From Cyrtodaria siliqua (taxonomy: Eukaryota > Mollusca > Bivalvia > Adapedonta > Hiatellidae): a stretch of DNA of 64,000 nucleotides. The notes under the pieces are model-generated. The model was not told the DNA's origin. It searched no databases and worked only from the letters and a program-made list of their open reading frames with translations. Location of the stretch: contig JAWPHD010010377.1 of assembly GCA_037043455.1 (NCBI GenBank), forward strand, positions 30,280 to 94,279, in the 5' to 3' direction. A program made the translations under genes and the position numbers. Shown piece after piece: positions 1-12,300 of this stretch (positions are counted from its first letter, which is position 1; each line of letters starts with the position of its first letter).

Positions 1-142
1 TTTCCAGAATTCCATGTCCTAACCTAAAATACTACAACTTTGTCATTATATTGTGACGGTTACAAACACTTCTGAATTACTAGTATATGGATTTCCGTTC
101 AATTAAGATTCACGGAATTGATATGTATCGAGTTTTTTATCA

Positions 143-1200
143 CATAACAGGGCTTCTGGGAGAGTAATAAAGCCACATCGTATTTATCGTAATACACTAG
201 TGTAATATATATGCAAATGAAGACAGAATCACTGCGTTTGTGTACAATAAAAACATTTTAGTTCCAATTATTTGCATGGTATATCATACGATACCCTTCA
301 GACACCTTAAATAGTTCTCATTTTTTGAAATCTTACTTTATAAAATGCATCTTAGTAACGTTGAATTTTGGTTATAAGGCGTCGCATTATTTGTAGTGCG
401 AATGCGTTACAGCCATGTAACGTAGCTGACGTCATGTCAAATATGTCGTAAGAAACCCATTGGAAATAAGCCAAAACTGGCTTTATGGGCCATCCTTAGC
501 TTAAGATACTTGTATTATTTTGATATAATTAACACATTTCTATAATATATTCTCTCATGGTTAGTGAATATATGATATACTTTCACAATTCCAAGCTTTT
601 TTGATATTTAAATCTGTGATATAAGAACACTTGAGATACTGTGTGGTACATTCTATGTGATACCATCTTGATAATTATGCATATTATAAAAACTGTGATT
701 ATTGTAACTAATGTACTGGTATATATGTATCTTTAGCCTGAAATAAATTGAAATGTAAACAACCAAAACAAACATCATGATTAACGTCATGATTTCTCTT
801 ACAAATTGCCCGCCGTATACAAGGTAACTCAACCAACATTAAAGAGAAACTATCACGTTGATCGTAGGTGTGTTATGTGATAAATAGAATCTTACATTTC
901 TTGACTGTTATCAGTGACTGAAATAAACTCACTGAATAAATATATAGCATACTCAGTAGAGCCTTGTATCCTATCATTTTAATCCAACTCGTTTATTAAA
1001 ATCAATAATACACAGTCACTCATGTAAGATCCTGTATGTATGGCACCACAAAACAATATTTGTTTATATGGCACCAAGATATGAGGGACAGAACGAGTTT
1101 AATTGGATTTTTACGGTGAAGCTACACAAAAATATCATTTGGCAGCAACTGGAATAAGTTTATCCACATAACTTGTGGTGTAATAAAACCATGACATAGA
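143..1200. repeat. Dispersed repeat Y, copy 1 (interrupted)
   Basis: Matches 11900-12475 in several blocks: AATAAAGCCA, TTATCGTAATACACTAGTGT, the GCGTCGCATTATTTGTAGT region, and the final TCACTCATGTAAGAT block. About 300 bp at 480-780 is absent from the other copy and is probably an insertion. Non-coding; class unknown. Confidence 0.6.
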
Positions 1201-1486
1201 ACACTTGTCTAACACATATGGAAAATGAAGGCCGATTATCTTTCGGTATTTTCCGTTCAACTTGGTGTGCACTGAAATTGCTTTGTTGATACAGATCCAA
1301 ACTTCAAATTACATCACGATAAAAAATAAGAGGCATGAAATAAGGAAAACTTCAAATGACGAGAGAAAAAGACCCAAAATCTAAACCATTAAAACATTAT
1401 AAAAACACCTCATACGATCTTGCAAATGTTACGCAGTGGTCCCACTTCTCTCGGTACTCATGACCAACCCGAAACCAGGATAGGGA

Positions 1487-1703
1487 CTGAATTGAACTGA
1501 ATTCAAACTGGGTTTACGACGCACCAAACACGTGAAAGGTTATATGGCGCCTAACAAGAATGAACCATGCCAGGCTCATCCTCCATTTACAATCAAGATA
1601 AAATATGGAGAATGGGCCCCTAGAAGCTTTTAAACCTGCAGAACTGCAGAGTTGCTGCAAATTCTATAGTAAACCACTTCATTTACGATGGAGCCCACGT
1701 TTC
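1487..1703 (-). repeat. Rep400 family, 3' half
   Basis: Minus-strand copy of the element best seen at 62078-62505: a GTGGCTCCA block, GCAACTCTGCAGTTC, TATTTTATCTCGATGTACAT, GGCGCCATATAACCTTT and an (AATTC)n-like tail at 1487-1500. Tail and dispersal suggest a retroposed non-autonomous element. Confidence 0.65.
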
Positions 1704-1800
1704 CACGTTTGCATATGCGGTGTCATGATGACCTTGAATGAGCATGATAAAATGACAAAATGAAACATGAAGTGGGGGTCCTGAGATTCATGGAAAGTAT

Positions 1801-2003
1801 AAATACAACAAATGATATACATCAAATGGTTTAAAAGCAAATTGAATACATAAAATGGTTTACATTCAAATGGTATACATCAAATGGTTTACATCAAATG
1901 GTATACATCAAATGGATTACATCACATGATATACATCTGGTTTACATCAAATGGTTTACATCAAAATGGTACACATCAAAATGGTTTACATCAAATGGTT
2001 TTA
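1801..2003. repeat. Short tandem repeat (TTTACATCAAATGG-like, 14-15 bp)
   Basis: About a dozen imperfect copies of ACATCAAATGGTTT/TAT. No coding frame spans it. Confidence 0.8.
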
Positions 2004-2010
2004 AGAGTTT

Positions 2011-2600
2011 TTGGTTGCTTCCTAAGGGTTACTTTGTTCACAAGAATATGCAGCAAGTGATGTGAAAGAATAGAAGCTTTATTTAAGGCTTTATGCGTGC
2101 ATAATGAAAATCCAAATGATAACTGATCAAAAAAAACACTCAGAAAGATGCAATACAATTTATAAATTACAAATGACATCGAAGGTTGTTTTGTAACATT
2201 ACTTTAATAAACGGTGGCAAGAACAAACTTTTAACAAGAATTGGGCATATTACCACATGGGTCTGGCTTGTTAGTAACGTAAAAACACTACCTTCTTTCC
2301 CTAACCCCTATCCCAATGAATTAAACTGAAATATTGGTCATGCTCCTCAGGGTCAAAAACAAAATCGAGGGAAATAAATGTGGTCAATGTATATGTAAGA
2401 ATGCAATATGTACCATACTATTACTATTAAATTAATTAGATGCAAAAAAAAAAACTATCTACCGGATCTATGTTAAATTTGCCAATACAATGAAAAAGAA
2501 ATTTTCATCAAAAAGTAATTTGAACACATTGGTATTTTTTGATTATTCAAAACAAATTAAGACTAGTTTTTTAGACAAAATAACAAAATGTTCTGGCAGA
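2011..2600. other. Intergenic, nothing recognised
   Basis: AT-rich; only short open frames in either direction and no known protein or repeat match that I can see. Confidence 0.5.
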
Positions 2601-3158
2601 TTAAAGGGGAATGTAAGCGACACAGCCAGGACCAAGCTCTGTTATTGAGAGTTCTGAAAATCTTGGAAAAAGGTGAAAGGAATTATCAAAATCGGATGAT
2701 AAACAAAAAAGATTATGACGATTTAAAGGTTGTTCTAAAACGAATATGGGAGCCGCCATTTTTAGAACTATGATGTCATAGTTCCATATTACCATATATG
2801 GAATATTGATAATATCATTTAAAACAAGAAAATCACTGCAAATGAATGTTTTTTTTTACTGGTCATTATAAAGGCATTATTGCCATTAAGTATTACATAT
2901 GTTTTCATACAGTGTGCTGTCATTTTTTCCCTATAAATCAGTAAATTTTCATATTTATAAATATTCCATATATGGTCCATTTAGAACCTTGATGTCATAG
3001 CTCTCAAAATGGCCGCTTCATATCCGTTTCAATAGAAACTTCAAATGATCATCTTCTTTGTTTATCATCGGATTTTGACAATCCTTTCACCCTTATTCAA
3101 GTATTTCAGAACTCTAGTAATAAAGATGGTTTGGCTGTGTCCGCTATATTCCCTTTAA
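2601..3158. mobile_element. Long-TIR MITE family M1, copy 1
   Basis: Begins TTAAAGGGGAATG and ends ATTCCCTTTAA. The two ~230-bp arms are inverted copies (TTATTGAGAGTTCTGAAA near 2641; its complement near 3115). A near-identical element sits at 16672-17212. Non-autonomous foldback DNA transposon; superfamily not assigned. Confidence 0.8.
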
Positions 3159-3228
3159 GAAATACTGGGCACTGGACAATATAAAACATGCTTATTGCAT
3201 AGTCCCTGGACTGATATTCATGAAATGT

Positions 3229-3448
3229 TTAACCGTAAGCCGCTAAGCACGGGACTAAAATAGCCTTTCCATCCATTGTAAACCCAGATCAGCCTGCGAG
3301 TAACTCACAGGCTGATCAGGGTTTACAATGTCCCGGCTGCTTATTCAGTCCATTTTCCCCAAAACAACCCCTTTTCATATAAATGGAATGGTCCCTTCAT
3401 TCAAAGAAAGAACAGTCCATTATATATATGTAGCGGGTTAAGGGTTAA
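3229..3448. mobile_element. piggyBac-like MITE, copy 1
   Basis: TTAA at 3229-3232 and 3445-3448 bracket inverted ends (CCGTAAGCCGCTAAGC and GCGGGTTAAGGG). An internal palindrome CATTGTAAACCC / GGGTTTACAATG is present. TTAA target sites with CCC...GGG ends are typical of piggyBac. Second copy at 46517-46772. Confidence 0.75.
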
Positions 3449-3593
3449 GTCTATAAGGATCAAACTAAAATCTGAGATCTTGAGACAGCCTGGTAGTAGA
3501 CTCAACATGCTGAACTCGACCTAAAATGTTGCATTTCACTCTGAAAAACAGGACTCAGATTGATTGATGAATACAACCAAATTCATTTTTGTT

Positions 3594-3957
3594 AAAGTCC
3601 CTATCCCGCCAACAACAACCACATTTTACAAAAATACGTACACCCATTTTTTAACCTACTGACAACAAGGTAATGTATAACTTAAATATTTTGAGAATTC
3701 AAACTATATAGACACAGTTTATATGGGCTTTAAGCGCCAGGCTAAAACTCCAAAACTTGTTTTGTCGAATTAAGAGTTACCAACTCATATTCATTTTACG
3801 CATATTCAGTCATAGATATTTTAAGAATCTATTAACAAATCTTTACTTTTAACCAACACATATACATTATTATATGACCTGAACAACTGGACAGAGTTTT
3901 CATAAATGGGTTTTGTAGTGTAACTTTGCCGTTATTTGGCAGGATAGCTACTTTAAG
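3594..3957 (+). mobile_element. MITE X, copy 1
   Basis: Ends AAAGTCCCTATCCCGCCAAC and GGCAGGATAGCTACTTT are inverted. Internal blocks AATTAAGAGTTACCAACTC and TATGACCTGAACA recur at 10863-11055, 19479-19830 and, inverted and interrupted, at 60329-62038. Confidence 0.75.
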
Positions 3958-4017
3958 TACCAGTCTAAACCTCGGACTCGAGTCCAATTCTAACACTCAT
4001 AAATATGGATGAATATT

Positions 4018-4265
4018 AATTTAATTGAATGTTGTTTAAACGGCTCATCAACACAGTATAGGTTATTTAGAGCCGCCCCAGAGAGAGGGGAAGGATATAT
4101 AGGAATCCGGGAACCTGCCCTACTCTTTATATCGAATAGATTCCTATGGTTCTTTAACGTGCTCGGAGGATAGACCGATACACGAGACCGCCCGGTTTAC
4201 GTCCCCATCCGACGGACGAGGCTAAGGAAAAGTGTCTTGCCCAAGAACACACCGACGGAACTCGA
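4018..4265. repeat. Dispersed repeat Z, copy 1
   Basis: Contains GGTTCTTTAACGTGCTCGGA and GGAAAAGTGTCTTGCCCAAG. A 3'-truncated copy is at 16500-16671, cut by MITE M1. Non-coding. Confidence 0.65.
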
Positions 4266-5247
4266 TGAATATTAATCCTGCTTAAACTTCAAACCAATGT
4301 TTTATCAAAAAGTATTCATAATGTTCAATAATAAGCCAAGACTTTAATTTATAACAATTAACAAAGTTTTAGTTTTCATCAAAAACCTTGTTTTCAGTCT
4401 TAAAAACGGGTTTTAATTCATAGATGCTTTTCAAGATCACAAACCCATCCGCAATTTTGGCTCAATTTAGCAACCCTAACCTAACCCTAACTCTAGCAAC
4501 ACACATCTACCATGTGTTCTATTGTATACTCCCCCAAAAATAAATTAAGGACTATGTTTAGGTTTGGGTAATTTTTTAAAGAGCTGTAATTGAACAATTT
4601 GCTGTTTTTTGCAATTGTTACGTTACACACATATTAACTTTTTATATGAATATGAAATCCATAATACTTAAGTAATTAAATAATGATGGACTGTTCTATT
4701 TTGTGGTCCTTAAATTATTTTGAGGAGTATATATAAGGTGTTTGTAGGACAACTTGTGCTTTAAATACCTGATGTGATTTTACTTGGTTAAATGGGTTGA
4801 TTAGACACATTTTTGATTGACAGTGTGTATCTATGAATTTTGGTTTAATTCTGATATTTTCCAATTATCAACTTTTTATCAACTTTTTAGTAATCAATTC
4901 AACCTAGTTTAAGATACCCGTGTAGAAATCTAGCTAATTAAAAATCTACAATGAACTATTCAATGCAATGACAAAAACACTATTGTTGCATTTCGTTTTA
5001 AATAATTGTTCTTTTTTAAGTTAGTAAATTTTAACATGATATAGTGTGCAAGATTAGTTACAACTTAAATATACATCTAAAATACAGAAAACATCTGCAC
5101 TAACACATTGATGTACTGGTCATGAATCTGTAATTTATAAATAAAATGTTAAATGACAGAATATGATACTTAGAATTTAAAATGGAGATTATGTCCATCA
5201 ACCAAACTTCACAGTATGTAAAAATAAACTTGTCCTAGATCACTAAA
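4266..5247. other. Intergenic, nothing recognised
   Basis: AT-rich. The only notable string is a few degenerate telomere-like units (CCTAACCTAACCCTAACTC, about 4474-4493), too short to mean much. Confidence 0.5.
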
Positions 5248-5405
5248 TTGAACTGAATTGGGGTTTTAAGGCGCACCAACACATGAAAGGTTATATGACG
5301 CCTAACAGGAATGAACATGCCAGGCTCATCCTCCATGTACATCGAGATAAAATATGGAGAACGGGCCCTAGAATCTTCTCACCCTGAACTGCAGAGTTGC
5401 GTAAG
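5248..5405 (-). repeat. Rep400 family, truncated copy
   Basis: Same 3' end as 1487-1703: tail at 5248, ACACATGAAAGGTTATATGA, GCCAGGCTCATCCTCCATGT, up to CTGCAGAGTTGC. Confidence 0.65.
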
Positions 5406-6261
5406 ATTAAATTAGGGTAAATTTTGTTCAGTAAATACAATTTAAACTAGAAAATATGCCGATGGGAGACAGATGCCCCTGCTGCAGCAGTCAGTCACAT
5501 GAAAAATGGACGTAACGAAAAACACCCATGTAAAACATTTTTCATAGAGACGAAGGATGGTCGGAAGGACAATGGTACACTATATGACCATTCTACTTTC
5601 GTGGCGGAGAATAAAAAATAATAATCTTGATGCGCATCTTCATTTAGGCTGGAAATTTGAATGGTTGTGTCCAGTATTTCTTGCAGGATTCACTAAAATG
5701 GTTTATGTTTCCCATGAACCCATACATGTGAGTATTAGTGTGTAAATATATATATTTTTATGAGGGCCGATACAGAAATATGCAGACTTTTTCTAATCGA
5801 TCTTTTTTTCTATTATCAAAAATATGAAAAATATAGTTGTTGGAAAAATCACGTCTGCTATAAAAATCAATGTTAATTTGATAAAAATCTATTTTAATAC
5901 CTGTTAAATAATTCTATGTCATATTAACCATAGGTGTTTTACACAGCCTGGTAAAATTTCACCAAAAAAAAGTAACATAAAGTTGTATACATAAAAAGCA
6001 AATCTAAATTCTTTATAGAGCAAACATATCATTTTCATAACGCTTTAAATACTTTAGGTCTATATTTTGAAAACAAAACATCTATAAACAATGTCTACAC
6101 ATTTTTGGATCAACTCTCGTACATATGATTTTAAATTAAATTTAATTCATTTATCAGAAAATGTAATAACAAAATGTTAGTTAATACCTAACTGCATGTA
6201 CATTAAACAATATATTTTTAAAACGAGATTACAATTTGTTTTTATTAAGTATCAATGAGTC

Positions 6262-6368
6262 CTATATTTCCCAGGAGTCCATCCATTTGAGTCCATGCAT
6301 CATACTGCCTTCCTCATGGGCGTTGGGTCCACTCATGCCATAGGTCAGAGGATGGAATAAAATAGAAA
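6262..6368 (-). CDS. POMT2: POMT2 exon 20 (C-terminus), with a one-base insertion
   Basis: Acceptor TATTTTCAG. With exon 19's AG it should read [15 protein letters not shown], but the A run at 6359-6362 (TTTT on the coding strand) is one base too long, shifting the first two residues. Past it the frame reads [19 protein letters not shown] then [13 protein letters not shown] and stop TAG at 6262-6264. The HPL.YGM.GP and L.W.DSW ending identify POMT2's C-terminus. A possible AATAAA lies only about 16 nt past the stop (6241-6246). Confidence 0.92.
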
Positions 6369-9300
6369 CTGAAAATACAGTGACAAATGTTAATTTATCT
6401 ACCATAGTTAAGAACTCAAACAGCGTATCGAAAGAATAAACCAAAGTTTTTGTCTGATACTGAATATAAATTAAAAAATGACCAAAGAAAGTTAATATAA
6501 TTATATCCATGTTTACTTCAGGCCTGGAATTCACCAACTATTCTTCAAAATTTTCTTAGACTTGAGCTCAAGTACTGAAAATGTGTTCACAAATATTGCC
6601 ATGACCTTCAAAGATATACACTCGTAATAAGTTGCTATTTATTAGTTTGCATCATATTTATCCATAGCAGTTTGTTAGAAACGTTTATTCTGTAAACTTA
6701 CAAAAATATTTGTGATTGAAAGGACAAGGTATGATAAGGGGGTATTTTGGCCCCAATACATTCAAAATGCAAAACAATAATATTTACATATAATCTTTTG
6801 TGCATGTTGAAGTAAATTGATCATATTCTATCTTCAAAATATATTTTTATTTATCTTATTTATCTAGAAGAATTAATAGGGTCTCAAACAAGAGGCCCAA
6901 GAGGGCCTGTGGACGCTCTACTGGCTAACATGGCTCTTATAATATTAATGAAGTGAGTGACTGCTATTTATGTTTTCTTAAAAGTTTCGAGCAAAAAACA
7001 GCTTTTTAACTAAATCAAAGGCCATAACTAAAGAATCTGGTAAAGTTTGGTAATGATCAGATGAAAAATGAAGGCCCTACCGTATTAACAAGGCAAAATA
7101 TAGCATTTTTTACTAAATCAAGAGCCATAACTCCTCTGTGACTGGTTTTCGAACTTGTCCGAGCTTTTATTGATATTAACAATCTGTGCAAGTTTGGTAA
7201 AGAGCAAATAATAAATGAAGGTCCTAGAGTGTTCACAAGGCTTAATATGGCATTTTCCAGCAAAACAAGGGCCATAACTCCGTTGAAATTATTTCGATCT
7301 TGCCGGTTTTTGAACTTGTTCGAGCTTTCATTGATATAAAGACACTGGCAAAGTTAAGTAAAGATTCGATTAATATTGAAGGCCCTAGAGTGTTCACAAG
7401 GTAGGAAATAGCATTTTTCAGAAAAAACAAGGGCCATAACTCCGGTGTTAATGATCCGATTTAGCTGGTTTTCAAACTTGTTCGAGCTTTCATTGAAATT
7501 AACAATATGTGCAAGTTTGGTAAAGATCAAATAATAAATGAAGGTGCTAGAGTGTTCACAAGGCAGAAAATGCCATTTTTCAGAAAAAACAAGGGCCATA
7601 ACTCTGGTGTTAATGACCCAATTCAGCTGATTTTTCGAACTTGTTCAAGCTATAATTGGTATTAACAATCTCTGCAAGTTTGGTAACGATCAAAAAATAA
7701 ATGAAGGTGCTAGAGCGTTCACAAGGCAGAAAATGGAAATTTTCAGAAAAAACAAGGGCCATAACTCCGGTGAAATTATTCCGATCTGGCTGGTTTTCGA
7801 ACTCGTACGAGCTTTCATTAATATTAACAATCTGTGCAAGTTTGGTAAAGATCAAATAATAAATGAAGGTGCTAGAGTGTTCACAAGGCAGAAAATGCCA
7901 TTTTTCAGGAAAAAAAAGGGCCATAACTCTGGTGTTACTGACCCAATTCAGCTGATTTTCGAACTTGTTCAAGCTATAATTCGTATTAACAATCTGTGCA
8001 AGTTTGGTAATGATCAAATAATAAATAAAGGTGCTAGAGCGTTCACAAGGCAGAAAATAGCAATTTTCAGAAAAAACAAGGGCCATAACTCAGGCGTTAC
8101 TGATCCGATTTGGCTGTTTTTCGAACTTGTCCGAGCTTTCATTGATATTAACAATCTGTGCAAGTTTGGTAAAGATCAAATAATAAATGAAGGTGCTAGA
8201 GTGGTCACAAGGCTTAATATGGCATTTTTCAGCAAAACAAGGGCCATAACTCCGGTGAAATTATTCCGATCTGGCTGGTTTTCGAACTTGTCCGAGCTTT
8301 CATTGATATTAACAATCTGTGCAAGTTTGGTAAAGATCAAATAATAAATGAAGGTGCTAGAGTGGTCACAAGGCTTAATATGGCATTTTTCAGCAAAACA
8401 AGGGCCATAACTCCGGTGAAATTATTCCGATCTGGCTGGTTTTCGAACTTGTCCGAGCTTTCATTAATATTAACAACCTGTTAAAGTTTGGTAAAGATCA
8501 GATGAAAAATGAAGGTCCTATTGTGGTAACAAGACAAAAGTTAACTACGGACGACGGACGGACGGACGACGGACAACTCGCCATCCCATAAGCTCTGCTG
8601 GCCTTCGGCCAGTAGAGCTAAAAATGGCATTTTTGGTAATTTTGTTATATTTTGTAGATTTTGGACCTTTCTGGGCAAGACTTTTATCCTAAAAATATAG
8701 AGCGCACCTCCGAGCACACACAGCTTCTTGGCTGATGATGCATCCCTATCAAGTACCTGTTTCAACAAAAAAATCAGCTGTGCTCGAGGGTGCGCTCTAT
8801 ATTTCCAAGACAAAAAACTGATCGAAAACTGCTGAAAATGAACAAAAATTTCGTTTTTTGAAGAAAAGGGCTTGTTTGTGAGGCTCTTAAACTCATTTAG
8901 AGAAGTTCAAACGTACTTGTAATGAGTTTTAATATTCATTCAGTTCATTTGTAGCTAAACTAGATATTCAAAACTTGTGCATTAAAACTTTCAATATTGG
9001 GGGCCAATTTTGTCCCTTATCATACCTAGTCCTTTGCATACTTGAGCTTAAGTCTAAGAATATTCTCAAGAATGGTTGGTGAATTCAAGGCTGGACAGAT
9101 TTGCTTCAGACTAAACTATTTCCATCGGGGCTGCCATCTTGATTTATCTAATGATAGTTTGTTTATGCGTTTCTATGACGTTGTTCGATGAAATGTAAAA
9201 TTATATCCGTCATCCAGTCAGAATGAGTGTTTTATCTGAACCTTGTTAAATTTGCTATGTTATATTTTAATATACAATATGTATAGGTTCCAAATGTTTA

Positions 9301-12300
9301 TGAATCAGAATGCAGGAAATTTAAAGTATGTTAGAATTAAGATCTGTTTATTACGTAATAATGACACATAACTACTTCCATCATAGTATACACTACAAAT
9401 GTAACTTGGTCTTATGACATATAAAACATTAGTTGCCTATATGCTGTAGAAGATCGCCCTGAATATCTTCTCAGGAATCATAGTTGTAAACAGCGACAGT
9501 TGCATGATAAATACTTACCTATATGCCATATCAGATAACCCATAACTAATGGAACTATGTTGTACATGGCAACTTTCATACCACAAATGCACCCTAGAAC
9601 CTGATTTAAACCCCCAGCGGCCTTTTTTGCCACTTACCGTTCCAAGGTGGTAGCCCTATTGTCAACTCTTTTGTGTTTTTGATGTCTTATTTGGCCTTTT
9701 ATTCACCTTTAAATTTGTTCTTTGTTTCTGTGTGTGTTTGTGGTTGACTGTCGTCTTTGAATGCTGCTTTTCCTGTTCAATTTTTATATCTATATTTACC
9801 TATATGGTGTAGCAGACAACACACTAATGGAATATAGTCATACACAGTGACTTTTATACCGCATAAAACACACTACTTACCTATATGCCGTAGCAGATAA
9901 CACACAACCAACACACCAATGGAACATAGTCATACACAGTGACTCTGGTACCATCAGACACAACCGTTTAATTGCATAGTCAACAATAACTCCTGCAAAC
10001 AGAAGTAAATTTGTATCAATGTTGATATGTAATCAAAAATCAAAGGGCTATAACTCCACCATGATAGGTGTAATCTGACTGGTTATCAAACCTGGCTGAG
10101 ATATTAAGCTCATAAACATTGACCCCAAGTTTCATCAAGATTGGATTATAAATGTTTAAATTTTTGAGCAGAAGCCGTAAAAACTTCAATTTCAAAAATC
10201 AAAGGGCCATAACTCTGGCATGATAGGTGCTACCTGGCTAGTTATCGAACATGGCCGAGATATTATGCCTATAACTATTAATCACAAGTTTCATCATGAT
10301 TGGATTATAAATGTTGAAGTAACTGAGCAGAAACCTCAAAGGTTGTCAATTTTAAAAAATTCAGGGGCCATAACTCCAGCATTATAGGTTCGATCTGGCT
10401 GGTTATGGAACTTGGCTGAGATATTATTGCCTTAAACATTGTACCCATGTATCATCATGAGTAGATTATGAATTACTGTCATCAATTTTTAAAAATCAAA
10501 GGGCCATAACTCCGGCATGACAGTTGCAATCTGGCTGGTTGTTAAACTTGGCCGAGATATTTTGCCCATAAACATTTACTCTAAGATTCATCAAGATTGG
10601 ATTATAAATGTTAAAATTATTGAGCAGAAACCGCAAAAATCTTCAATTTAAAAAACCCAAAGGCCATAACTCCGGCATTATAGGTGCAATCTTTCTGGTT
10701 ATCTAACTTAACCTATTTATTATGGCCATAAACATTGTCCTAAAGTTCCACCAAGATAGGTTTATAAATATTAAAGTTATTGGTTGGAATTGGCAACGGA
10801 ATGATGGAATGACGGAAATGCAAATTCAATATAGTCCTCCGCCTTTGGCAAGGCGGAGGACAATTAAGAGTTACCAACTCCAAATTCATTTTACGCCTAT
10901 TCAATCACATATATGTTAAGAACCCATGAATAAACCTGTACTTTTAATCAGCACATATACATTATTATTATATGACCTGAACACCGGGATAGTTTTGATA
11001 AACGATTTTGGAGTGTAATTTTGCGCCTATTTAGCGGGTTAGTTTCTTTCAACTTTAAAAAGTGGTCATGGTCTTTCTGCAAAAATAGAAGTTTAGCTTA
11101 AATAAACATGCCTCAAATAATAATGCCTCAAAATATGGTCAGGTTTCGTTAACTCAAACACCAAGAGACCTTCAAAATAGGTTTGAGGTATCCATGGGTT
11201 CGAAGTTATGAACAGACTTTGCCTGTTGGCTGCGATCATAAATATATTTTCTTCCCGAAGTTTGTGACACCATAACCTATAAATAGTAGACTTATAACAA
11301 AATACTTACATATCTACCAATAAATAAGCGAAACAAATGTATACGCATGACACAATCAGATTTACCTGCAAGCATGGCACTATAAAGGAATGCTGGGAAA
11401 TAGTGGTGGAAATATAAAACTCTTGTCATTGGCCAGAATGGAATATAATGCAGCCCCCAGCCAACCATCAGCCACCAACACGCTGAAAATGTCCTCTCAC
11501 TGAAGTCTGCAATGCAATTAGTCAATGATTACTGAGTGTAGAGTTTCAATAGAGAAACTATTAAAAGGAAGTTTTTAAATATACAAACATTGAAATCAAC
11601 AAATATATAAAATATTGTTTCACCTGAAATAGTTTGATATTTTAAGATGCATCAAATATGTAGTGAATACAAACTTTTACTGTTAAACATTAGGGCTATT
11701 CCATTAAAACATACATGGGACCCCAGGATGGCAATATTGAAATTGAACATCCATCCACAGATGCAAAATTGAGTTTAAAGAACTAAATTTTGGAAAGGTG
11801 GGTGCACCCATAGATGTTTAATAAATTGTCTTCCTGGGGTCCTGGGGTATGTTTTCATAGAAGAGCCCTTTAAAATAGCAGAGAAAGGTAATTTATCACA
11901 AAACATGACTTCTGTGAGTGTAATAAAGCCATGACTTATTTATCGTAATACACTAGTGTATTAATACACTAGTGTATTACAGCTGCAAATGAGGAATGTA
12001 CAGTAAAACATTTAGTCCCAATTGTTCGCATGGAATATTATATGATACATAGAAACAACTTAAATATGTATCATTATTTGAAATTTTACTTTATAAAATG
12101 TACATTAGTAATGTTAAGTTTGGTTTAAGGTGTCGCATTAGTTGTAGTCTGAATGCGTTAAAACCCACTTAACGTACATGACGTCATGTAAACAACAAAA
12201 CGATATCGCGGTTTCTATTACAAATTGCCGCTGCATTCAATGTAAACTGACAACATTAAAGTGAAACTATTACATTGTAGGTGTGTAATGTGATAAATAG

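Larger units (their letters stand above)
6522..9092. mobile_element. Large foldback element in POMT2 intron 19, carrying nested insertions
   Basis: 6522-6620 (GAATTCACCAACTATTCTTC, TCTTAGACTTGAGCTCAAGT) is the inverted complement of 9040-9092. 6720-6790 (ACAAGGTATGATAAGGG, TTTTGGCCCC) pairs with 8990-9035. Between these arms lie the tandem-repeat element E1 (6890-8619) and a smaller palindrome (8690-8805), so it is a transposon that received later insertions. It starts about 150 bp inside the intron from exon 20. Confidence 0.7.

Noticed and set aside
4474..4493. Interstitial telomere repeat
   Set aside because: Only a few degenerate CCCTAA-like units; could be chance.
7733..8344. 203-codon open frame (and a 158-codon one on the other strand)
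   Set aside because: It arises because the 162-bp monomer of element E1 is a multiple of three and lacks stops; the repeats differ in frame content and no protein family matches.
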